From Thermodesulfovibrionales bacterium (lineage in GTDB: Bacteria; Nitrospirota; Thermodesulfovibrionia; Thermodesulfovibrionales; JdFR-86), in contig JAUXOF010000062.1 in NCBI GenBank assembly GCA_030682405.1, positions 1 to 51,512 of the forward strand: a stretch of DNA of 51,512 nt, written 5' to 3'. Shown here piece by piece: positions 1 to 5,898 of this stretch. Both the position numbers and the translations under genes were made by a program. How positions within the stretch are numbered: the stretch's first letter is position 1; each line of letters opens with the position of its first letter. The notes under the pieces are model-generated. The model was not told where the DNA came from. It searched no databases and was given only the letters and a program-made list of their open reading frames with translations.

Positions 1-1143
1 GCCGAGCACTTCTTCGACGGCTACAGTCATAACCCGGAGTATGCAATGAAATGCCTTGAGGCGGCAAAGGACGCCGGCGCCGACTGCATAGTGCTCTGCG
101 ACACAAACGGCGGCATGTTGCCGGACGCCGTGGGCAAGATAACAAAGAATGCCGTAAAGGGGCTTAAGTCGCCGGTGGGCATACACGCGCACAACGACTC
201 AGACTGCGCAGTGGCAAACTCCGTGATGGCTGTTAAGGCCGGGGCGATGCAGGTGCAGGGCACGATAAACGGCCTTGGGGAGCGGTGCGGAAACGCAAAC
301 CTCTGCTCGGTAATCCCAAACCTTCAAATAAAAGAAGGCATGCGCTGCATCCCGGACGAACAGCTCAGGAAGCTGCGAGATGCGGCCCGGTTCGTAAACG
401 AGATAGCCAACCTCAGGCATTTTAAAAGGCAGCCCTTTGTGGGCGACAGCGCGTTTGCGCACAAGGCGGGCATGCACGTGAGTGCGGTGATGAAAAGCCC
501 TGAAACATACGAGCACATAAGGCCCGAACTTGTGGGCAACTCCCGCAGGGTGCTGCTCTCAGACCTTGCGGGCAGGAGCAACATACTAAGGAAGGCAAAG
601 GAGTTCGGCATAGACATAGACCCCGACTCCCCAAAGGTCGCGGACATAGTTCACAAGCTGAAAAGCCTTGAAAATCAGGGCTTTCAGTTTGAGGCCGCAG
701 AGGCGTCCTTTGAACTCCTGATGAAGAAGTCCCTCGGCCTGCACAGGAAGTTCTTCGACCTCATAGGCTTCAGGGTCATAGTGGAAAAAAGAAAAGAGGG
801 GGAAACCCCTTTGAACGAGGCCACCATCATGCTTAAGGTCCAAGGGCATGTAGAACACACAGCCGCAACCGGAAACGGCCCTGTCAACGCGCTTGACAAC
901 GCACTTAGAAAAGCCCTTGAGAAATTCTACCCCGAACTCGGGCGCATAAGTCTCCACGACTACAAGGTGAGGGTTCTGACCGCAGGCAAGGGCACGTCCG
1001 CAAACGTGCGCGTGCTCATAGAATCCGGGGACGAAAAGGACAAGTGGGGGACTGTAGGGGTTTCTGAAAACATCATAGAGGCCTCGTATCAGGCGCTCCT
1101 TGACAGCATAGAATATAAACTCCTAAAAGGGGAAAAACCTTAA
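1..1143 (+). CDS. cimA: (R)-citramalate synthase, 5'-truncated
   Basis: The reading frame is open from base 1 and ends at TAA 1141-1143, so the N-terminal part lies outside the window. It makes (R)-citramalate from pyruvate and acetyl-CoA, the entry to the threonine-independent isoleucine route. The first visible residues, [18 protein letters not shown], carry the HFFDGY signature of citramalate/isopropylmalate synthases; [11 protein letters not shown] and [14 protein letters not shown] follow, the latter holding the metal-binding His-x-His of the HMGL barrel. The C-terminal third (from about residue 240) matches the LeuA allosteric dimer domain, so feedback control by isoleucine is likely. 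The HFFDGY form favours CimA over LeuA. No neighbour from the same pathway is visible. Confidence 0.9.
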   Translation, partial: AEHFFDGYSHNPEYAMKCLEAAKDAGADCIVLCDTNGGMLPDAVGKITKNAVKGLKSPVGIHAHNDSDCAVANSVMAVKAGAMQVQGTINGLGERCGNANLCSVIPNLQIKEGMRCIPDEQLRKLRDAARFVNEIANLRHFKRQPFVGDSAFAHKAGMHVSAVMKSPETYEHIRPELVGNSRRVLLSDLAGRSNILRKAKEFGIDIDPDSPKVADIVHKLKSLENQGFQFEAAEASFELLMKKSLGLHRKFFDLIGFRVIVEKRKEGETPLNEATIMLKVQGHVEHTAATGNGPVNALDNALRKALEKFYPELGRISLHDYKVRVLTAGKGTSANVRVLIESGDEKDKWGTVGVSENIIEASYQALLDSIEYKLLKGEKP

Positions 1144-1191
1144 TGAACAAAAAGTATAGGCTCATCGTGGAAAAGTGTGGGTAAATCTTTG

Positions 1192-1231
1192 CTCCCCCCT
1201 TTGGAAAAGGGGGGTGAGGGGGGATTTTAAA
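1192..1231 (+). repeat. C/G-run hairpin repeat unit, left of DUF559 gene
   Basis: Pattern: C-run, CTTT, short loop, AAAG, G-run, then GAGGGGGGATTTT. It is the inverted partner of the unit at 1590-1627; related units lie at 17703-17782 and 20387-20477. Confidence 0.7.
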
Positions 1232-1236
1232 AACAA

Positions 1237-1584
1237 ATGCTCCAGTACAATAAGCAATTAAAAACCTTCTCACAACGACTAAGGAAAGACCTGACGGAGG
1301 CCGAGAAGCATTTATGGACAAGGTTGAGGCGGAAACAGATGAAAGGATGTCAATTCTATCGGCAAAAGGTCATCGGACAATATATCGTTGATTTCTATTG
1401 TCCAAAGTCTGCTCTTGTAATAGAGCTTGATGGAGGACAGCATTACGGAGTGGCCGGTAAGGAAAATGACCGTTTGCGGGATGAAGCACTAAGCAAAATG
1501 GGGCTGAAGATAATCAGGTTTTCCGATAGGGCGGTATTCGAGAATATCGATGTGGTTATGGAAGTGATATGGGGTCATTTATGA
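1237..1584 (+). CDS. DUF559 (Vsr-like fold) endonuclease-domain protein
   Basis: This 115-residue protein matches the DUF559 family, related to very-short-patch-repair endonucleases. Visible signatures are an N-terminal LRKDLTEAEKHLWTRLR block, then GCQFYRQKVIGQYIVDFYC and LVIELDGGQHY. The D of VDFYC and the E-x-D of IELDGGQHY are the expected nuclease-core acidic residues, and IIRFSDRAVFENID closes the fold. No Shine-Dalgarno is obvious before ATG 1237; the start lies just inside the left hairpin unit. It is flanked by inverted repeat units, a layout seen around DUF559 genes in other genomes. Substrate and role are not established: repair, repeat mobilisation or a selfish function are all possible. 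Family call is firm, function open. Confidence 0.85.
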   Translation: MLQYNKQLKTFSQRLRKDLTEAEKHLWTRLRRKQMKGCQFYRQKVIGQYIVDFYCPKSALVIELDGGQHYGVAGKENDRLRDEALSKMGLKIIRFSDRAVFENIDVVMEVIWGHL

Positions 1585-1589
1585 TTCGT

Positions 1590-1627
1590 AAAATCTCCCC
1601 AACCCCTCTTTGTCAAAGAGGGAATTT
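1590..1627 (-). repeat. C/G-run hairpin repeat unit, right of DUF559 gene
   Basis: Read on the minus strand it repeats the left unit: CCCTCTTTG, loop, CAAAGAGGGG, then GGGGAGATTTT. Opposite orientation to 1192-1231. Confidence 0.7.
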
Positions 1628-1694
1628 GAAAAACCTACTTTTTCAGCGGTCTCAAATTACCCACACGATTGCGCGAAGACAAAAAGTATAAATA

Positions 1695-1715
1695 CCGATT
1701 TTAGACAAAAATCGG
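1695..1715. other. 8-bp hairpin upstream of the pilin promoter
   Basis: CCGATTTT (1695-1702), loop AGACA, AAAATCGG (1708-1715). There is no T-tract on the plus side, so it is not a clear terminator for cimA or the DUF559 gene. Between it and the sigma-54 site I see only a short GACAATTATTGTC palindrome near 1724. Confidence 0.5.
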
Positions 1716-1799
1716 CAGCTCAGGCGACAATTATTGTCACTTAACCTCTTCCCTTATTAATTTTCCATTGATTTTATTGGATTTTTTGGCCTAAAATCG

Positions 1800-1815
1800 T
1801 GGCACGGAATGTGCA
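1800..1815 (+). promoter_or_regulatory. Sigma-54 (RpoN) -24/-12 promoter
   Basis: TGGCAC at 1800-1805, five bases, then GTGCA at 1811-1815: the invariant GG and GC are 12 bp apart as sigma-54 requires, with one mismatch to TGGCAC-N5-TTGCA. It points at the pilin gene at 2054; RpoN control of pilA through an activator such as PilR is well known. Predicted transcription start is about 1826, giving a leader of roughly 230 nt. Confidence 0.75.
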
Positions 1816-1829
1816 TTCTTAAGAGATGA

Positions 1830-2053
1830 GCTTATCAGAAGGAGGTGAAGAACTTCACGAAAGGGGCCGCAAAACCGGCGACATTTGATAAGCAGAGGCA
1901 GTTGATAAGATTAGCAAGATTAGAGATTAGGCAGTTGAAGCGGAGGCAGTTGATAAGATTAAGTGGAAGTGGCGGAAGTGATAGGTGGAAGTTGGTGGAA
2001 TAACAGGCGGAAACGAGCGGTTCGCTCGGACAATAAATCAGCAGGAGGGACTT
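1830..2053 (+). promoter_or_regulatory. Long structured, repeat-containing 5' leader of the pilin gene
   Basis: About 225 nt without a convincing gene. An 8-bp outer stem, GCTTATCA 1830-1837 with TGATAAGC 1886-1893, encloses a GTGAA/TTCAC hairpin (1845-1858, loop GAAC) and a small GCCG/CGGC hairpin with an A-rich loop (1866-1879). Downstream lies a 19-bp exact direct repeat (1895-1913 and 1943-1961), with a third partial copy AGGCAGTTGA at 1929-1938, then purine-rich GGAAGTGG-like repeats. The closed multi-helix layout suggests a cis-acting RNA. It does not match the c-di-GMP-I riboswitch core closely enough to be called one. Confidence 0.45.
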
Positions 2054-2566
2054 ATGTTTAAAGCAGTTGAGAATTTAAGGGGGCAGAAGGGTTTTACCCT
2101 CATAGAGCTCCTCATAGTCGTGGCAATCATCGGTATTCTGGCGGCAATAGCAATCCCCGGGTATATCGGCATGCAGGAGAGGTCAAGGAAGGCCGCTGTC
2201 ATAAGGACCGCAACCGCCTCAGAGTCTGAGCTTTCAGCATGGATGAACTCGGCAAGGAAGGCGGGCACAGTTCAGGGCGCGCTCACGGAAGTGGACAGCG
2301 ATAACAACGGCACTGTTACAATCGGCACCGACTTTACAAACAACGGGCTCGCAGTATCAGGCGCGGTTGCGACATTCGTAGCGGCAAGGGCACTCCAGCA
2401 GTCCCCATGGGGCGGCGTGGCACTGTGGGTCGCTGGGGCTCCAGCGGCTGGGCAGATAGGCCTTGCAGCGTTCCCTGCCGACGATGCCACTATTGGCAGC
2501 GTCTACATGGTGGCGCTGGACAAAGACGGCATACAAATACACTCAAAAGGTATAACCTCAGACTAA
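2054..2566 (+). CDS. pilA: Type IV major pilin-like prepilin
   Basis: The start ATG 2054 has a strong AGGAGGG at 2043-2049; a longer frame from 1985 lacks one. The leader MFKAVENLRGQKG ends in Gly before Phe+1, followed by FTLIELLIVVAIIGILAAIA, the canonical class III signal with Glu at +5, cleaved and N-methylated by PilD. The N-terminal helix anchors the subunit in the inner membrane and packs in the pilus core; the C-terminal globular part (about residues 55-170) is Ala/Gly/Thr-rich and has no Cys, so no disulfide-bonded D-loop. It is transcribed from the sigma-54 promoter at 1800 and followed by a rho-independent terminator at 2588. The assembly operon pilMNOPQ is at 46928-50661. A pseudopilin role cannot be excluded. 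Confidence 0.85.
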   Translation: MFKAVENLRGQKGFTLIELLIVVAIIGILAAIAIPGYIGMQERSRKAAVIRTATASESELSAWMNSARKAGTVQGALTEVDSDNNGTVTIGTDFTNNGLAVSGAVATFVAARALQQSPWGGVALWVAGAPAAGQIGLAAFPADDATIGSVYMVALDKDGIQIHSKGITSD

Positions 2567-2570
2567 TTTG

Positions 2571-4685
2571 ATGCTCGCAAACACTCCAAGCGGCAGGGCA
2601 AAAACCCTGCCGCTTAATTTTTTGGCTCTTACGGCTAAAATCAACACAGATACCGGGATTTCCCTGACTTTATTTTTTACCGTCCTATTCATATACACAT
2701 CATCCCTTTCTCCCTCTGTATATACCGGAGACAGCAGCCTTTTTGCCGCGGCATCGTTCTCCCTCGGCACGGCGCATCCGCCGGGCTATCCGCTTTACAT
2801 AATAATCGGAAAGCTCTTTTCGTTCCTTCCCATAGGCAATGTGGCTTTTAAGGTCAATCTGTCAAGCGCAGTGCTCGCCGGCCTTGCATGCCTCATGGTG
2901 TTTAAGACCTCGCTTTTGCTTACCAAAAGCAGGGCTGCCTCATGGGCCGGTGCCCTGATATGCGGGCTGTCTCCGATATTCTTTTTGGAATCCCTAAAAG
3001 CGGAGGTTTACACCCTTAACGCCCTGCTCGCCATAACCGTGTTTTATCTTGGGCTAAAGGCGTTAAAAGGCATGGACTTCATGCAGAACACCCTTGCCGC
3101 ACTCTTTCTCATAGGGCTTGGCACCGGAGGACACCATACAATCGGGCTTATGGGATTGGTCCTCATGTGGCCGGTTGCCGCGCGGTGGCGGGAGGTAACA
3201 TGGAAATGGCTGCTTCTGGCCCCTGTCGTTTTTGCGGCCGGGACATCCGTAAACCTGCTCATGTACTTCAGGTCATTGGCCATGCTTGAGCACGGAAGCG
3301 TCATGCTCTATTCGTATGCAAGCACATGGCAGGATTTAATAAACGTAATCCTCCGCAGGGCTTACAAGTCGGCTGATACGATTTATGCGCTTAAGGTCAT
3401 GGCCTCCCCACGAGGAGGCGAATGGCTGACCGGCCTTAAAAACAGCATTCTTAACATAGCCGCACCCGCAATACTGCCCGTGCTTCCGTTTTCCGTTATC
3501 GGGCTTGCCTTTCTCATCAAGGAAAAAAAGACGCTCGTTTATTTCATTGTCGCCATATTGGCATGGTTTCTGGTGCTTCCCCGCATAGTGCTGTCCTCGC
3601 CGGAGATGACTGAAAAGTCTCTTCAGGCGGCAATACCCTATTTCGTCCCTGCCATTCCCATACTCTTCAGCCTCGTCTCGGTCGGATTTGCCTCATCCAT
3701 AGGGTTACTAAAAAAAGGGTTCCTAAAAAAAAGGCGGCTTAAGATTATCCCCGGATTCATCCCCGTTGTCCTTGTCCTCTTGCCTTTTGTGCTTCTCCCA
3801 TTCACAATAAGGGACGTCTCATTAAACGGCAATTTCATTGCCCATGATTTCGGCAGGGACATACTGACTGCAATGCCTGTAAAGAGCCTTCTTCTGAATT
3901 ACACGGACAACCCCATGTTCACGGTCTTTTACATGAGGGCGGTGGAGAGGCTGAGGGAGGATGTCCTCGTCATAGACACGGCAGGGAAGAAGGACACCTA
4001 CGGCATGGAAAGCTCCCCGAACTGGAAATACTCAGTCCTTTACCCGGATTTCTACAGAAGCGCAACGAGTTCCGTAAAAGAGATAAACAGGGACTTTGCG
4101 CTTAAAGGGAAGCTCTTTGCAAGCTCTGCCGAGAAAATGACCGAGGTCGTCTCAGGGCATTATTCTTTTTATCCTTACCTGCTGACCGTTGCCTTATACC
4201 CGAAAAAAGCCTATGGCTCGCCTAATTGGCCCGTGGGCCAACGGCCCAGAGGGGAGCCAACGGCTCATAGAGGGGCTGAGGAGGCTGAAATGAAAGCTCT
4301 CATCACCCTGCGCTACAGGGAGAACTACCCGAAGCTCAACTATGAGAGGATTATGGAGACCCCTTACAGGCCGGACATATTCTGCCGGGAGATGTACTCC
4401 CTTTACGGCTTCAACACAATGTTTTACGGCGGGCTTCTTAAAAGAGAGGGCAGGGAAAAGGAAGGGGAGAGGTTTTTCGTAACCGCCTTCAGTTTAAGCA
4501 ACCCCAGATTATTCCTCTGGTCGTATGTAAGCTTTCTTTTAAAAGACGGCAGGAAAGAGGAGGCATTCGCACTCCTCTCTGAAGTCAAGGCTGGAGGAGG
4601 AGGCTATGCACGGCTCGCCGAGACCGTTGAGGCATTGGCCTTCTCTGCTATAGATGCGGCAGAGGCGGCAGATGCGGAAAAATGA
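2571..4685 (+). CDS. DUF2723 family multi-pass membrane protein (GT-C-like glycosyltransferase)
   Basis: About 704 residues with at least nine hydrophobic segments in the first 420 and a soluble C-terminal half. The N-terminal block VYTGDSSLFAAASFSLGTAHPPGYPLY is the DUF2723 signature: the acidic loop after TM1 and the HPPGYP motif match O-mannosyltransferase-like GT-C enzymes that use lipid-linked sugars. The tail (from about residue 620) looks TPR-like. It sits between two pilin genes, so a role in glycosylating pilin or another surface protein is plausible but inferred. Start uncertain: ATG 2571 lies upstream of the pilin terminator, while TTG 2622, just after it, gives a more usual N-terminus (a few residues before TM1). 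An odd Pro/Arg/Gly stretch near residues 548-563 is encoded by a palindrome. Confidence 0.75.
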   Translation: MLANTPSGRAKTLPLNFLALTAKINTDTGISLTLFFTVLFIYTSSLSPSVYTGDSSLFAAASFSLGTAHPPGYPLYIIIGKLFSFLPIGNVAFKVNLSSAVLAGLACLMVFKTSLLLTKSRAASWAGALICGLSPIFFLESLKAEVYTLNALLAITVFYLGLKALKGMDFMQNTLAALFLIGLGTGGHHTIGLMGLVLMWPVAARWREVTWKWLLLAPVVFAAGTSVNLLMYFRSLAMLEHGSVMLYSYASTWQDLINVILRRAYKSADTIYALKVMASPRGGEWLTGLKNSILNIAAPAILPVLPFSVIGLAFLIKEKKTLVYFIVAILAWFLVLPRIVLSSPEMTEKSLQAAIPYFVPAIPILFSLVSVGFASSIGLLKKGFLKKRRLKIIPGFIPVVLVLLPFVLLPFTIRDVSLNGNFIAHDFGRDILTAMPVKSLLLNYTDNPMFTVFYMRAVERLREDVLVIDTAGKKDTYGMESSPNWKYSVLYPDFYRSATSSVKEINRDFALKGKLFASSAEKMTEVVSGHYSFYPYLLTVALYPKKAYGSPNWPVGQRPRGEPTAHRGAEEAEMKALITLRYRENYPKLNYERIMETPYRPDIFCREMYSLYGFNTMFYGGLLKREGREKEGERFFVTAFSLSNPRLFLWSYVSFLLKDGRKEEAFALLSEVKAGGGGYARLAETVEALAFSAIDAAEAADAEK
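2588..2623 (+). terminator. Rho-independent terminator after the pilin gene
   Basis: AAGCGGCAGGG (2588-2598), loop CAAAAA, CCCTGCCGCTT (2605-2615), then AATTTTTT. A perfect 11-bp stem with a T-tract, 22 bases after the pilin stop codon. It overlaps the first codons of the long version of the next gene. Confidence 0.85.
4214..4259. repeat. Imperfect 45-bp palindrome inside the DUF2723 gene
   Basis: The core TTGGCC-CGTG-GGCCAA (4226-4241) is nested within TGGCTC (4214-4219) and GAGCCA (4253-4258). It encodes a low-complexity segment (PNWPVGQRPRGEPTAHRG) unlike the surrounding protein, suggesting in-frame insertion of a REP-like palindrome. Confidence 0.5.
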
Positions 4686-4715
4686 GGGCAAATGTAAATA
4701 TGTTAGAGTATAAAT

Positions 4716-5360
4716 ATGTATAAAGGATTCCTTGTTAAAGGATTTATAGTAGCGGCGCTCTTTTTCCTCATTGTTGGGGGAAGGGTTTTTTATTTACAGA
4801 GGAGCCATTTCATGACTGCCGAAGGATATTATGCAGAGGGGAACTGGAAGCTCGCCGTAAGGGAGTACGACACGGCAATGCACTTTTATACGCCTCTTTC
4901 CCCCTATGTAGAGCGCTCGGCCCAAAGGCTTTGGCAGATAGGGGAGATGTTTGAACAGGAGGAAAGGTTTGACTGGGCAAACATTGCGTACTCATCCATA
5001 AGAAGCTCTTTTTATGCCTCAAGGTCCCTCTACACCCCGGGCAAAGACTGGATAAAGAAGTGCGACGAAAAAATAGCCGGCCTCAATGTGAGGATATTAA
5101 TCCGGGAAGGCTCTGTAAGGCCGGAGGATGCGGCCTCTGAGAAGGCAAGGCATCTTTATGCCATGAATGTGGACAGGGCGCCAAGGCCCCTATGGGCCGC
5201 GCTTGCCGTGGCCGGTTTTTTCGGGTGGATAGGCTCTGTGATATTCATTATTTTTAAAGGCTTCGCCCACGGAAAGACGAGCATGAGACACGCCCTTTAC
5301 GGCGCGGCGTCCTTTGCGCTATCCTTTTCGGTTTGGGTTTTAGCCCTGCTCAGGGCTTGA
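4716..5360 (+). CDS. Membrane-anchored protein with TPR-like soluble domain
   Basis: 214 residues. A signal-anchor helix (FIVAALFFLIVGGRVFYL, about residues 8-25) is followed by a soluble helical region (about 30-150) with YYAEGNWKLAVREYDTAMHFY, typical of a tetratricopeptide unit, and a second helical stretch, RFDWANIAYSSIRSSFYASRSLYTPG. Two more transmembrane helices close the protein (about 160-180 and 192-212). I do not recognise a named family; similar proteins appear beside pilin genes in other anaerobes. It sits between the DUF2723 protein and the second pilin on the same strand, so a shared role in pilin processing or surface glycosylation is plausible but inferred. No strong Shine-Dalgarno precedes ATG 4716. 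Confidence 0.6.
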   Translation: MYKGFLVKGFIVAALFFLIVGGRVFYLQRSHFMTAEGYYAEGNWKLAVREYDTAMHFYTPLSPYVERSAQRLWQIGEMFEQEERFDWANIAYSSIRSSFYASRSLYTPGKDWIKKCDEKIAGLNVRILIREGSVRPEDAASEKARHLYAMNVDRAPRPLWAALAVAGFFGWIGSVIFIIFKGFAHGKTSMRHALYGAASFALSFSVWVLALLRA

Positions 5361-5387
5361 GATTTTCTCATATAAGGAGGGTTTAAG

Positions 5388-5849
5388 ATGGATAAAAAAG
5401 GAGTCACTCTTATTGAGCTTCTGGTAGTCATCGGCATAATAGGCATACTTGCGGCCATTGCCATACCGGCATACGTGGGCCAGCAGAAAAAGGCCGCAAG
5501 GGCCGAGGCATTCGCAAACTTAGAAGGCCTTAGGTTGCTTCAAGAGCAGAACTTTGCGGAAAACGGCAGGTATGCGGCGAGCACCGGGACATGCGGGGCC
5601 AACAACCCGGACAATGTGCTCTTGATACAGGCGGCTGCCGTGCTGCCGGGGTTTAAGCCCGGAAGCGGCTCGAGCTTGAGCTACAGCTACTGCATAATAA
5701 ACGCCGTGTCCATTGTCACCCCGGTCGCGTTCCCTCCTACAACCGCGGCCAAGAACCCCTGCTTTACCGCTTTTGCGTACGGGAACACGGCATCAAAGGT
5801 CAGCGGCGATGTATTCGCTGTAGACTGCGACAACAACAAGAACTATTAG
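5388..5849 (+). CDS. Second type IV pilin / minor pilin (PilE-like)
   Basis: 153 residues. AAGGAGGG sits at 5375-5382 ahead of ATG 5388. A very short leader, MDKKG, precedes VTLIELLVVIGIIGILAAIA: Gly-1, Val+1 instead of the usual Phe/Met, and Glu+5 are present, so PilD cleavage is expected. The mature domain has Cys residues at about 61, 104, 132 and 147, which could form the C-terminal disulfide loop that the first pilin lacks. YVGQQKKAARAEAFANLEGLRLLQEQNFAENGRY is typical of PilE-like minor pilins. It is the last gene of the plus-strand pilin locus and converges with the glutamate synthase operon. Confidence 0.85.
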   Translation: MDKKGVTLIELLVVIGIIGILAAIAIPAYVGQQKKAARAEAFANLEGLRLLQEQNFAENGRYAASTGTCGANNPDNVLLIQAAAVLPGFKPGSGSSLSYSYCIINAVSIVTPVAFPPTTAAKNPCFTAFAYGNTASKVSGDVFAVDCDNNKNY

Positions 5850-5880
5850 AAGCAGGCTCAAGGCAAACTGACGAGGGCTA

Positions 5881-5898
5881 ATAGGGGCATGCCCCTAT
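5881..5898. other. 18-bp perfect palindrome between convergent genes
   Basis: ATAGGGGCATGCCCCTAT lies between the second pilin and the end of the gltD-type gene, overlapping that gene's stop codon (5895-5897). Possibly a bidirectional termination hairpin, though no T-tract follows. Confidence 0.5.

Larger units (their letters stand above)
1147..1690. mobile_element. Candidate small mobile element carrying a DUF559 gene
   Basis: The DUF559 gene sits between nested repeats. The outermost is a 12-bp direct repeat, ACAAAAAGTATA, at 1147-1158 and 1679-1690. Inside it is a 10-bp inverted repeat, GTGTGGGTAA at 1175-1184 and TTACCCACAC at 1657-1666. Innermost are two G/C-run hairpin units in opposite orientation (1192-1231 and 1590-1627). 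The arrangement resembles an insertion with target duplication and terminal inverted repeats. A second, ORF-free element with the same layout lies at 20334-20529. No transposase is present, so mobilisation would need the DUF559 protein or a factor elsewhere. The exact ends are inferred. Confidence 0.5.

Noticed and set aside
1840-1895. c-di-GMP-I (GEMM) riboswitch in the pilin leader
   Set aside because: GGGGCCGCAAAACC looks like part of the GEMM core, but the paired tetraloop and receptor segments are not in the right order, so it is listed only as a structured leader.
2568-2626. DUF2723 start at TTG 2568
   Set aside because: It would translate through the pilin terminator with no ribosome site; ATG 2571 is kept as the nominal start with TTG 2622 as the alternative.
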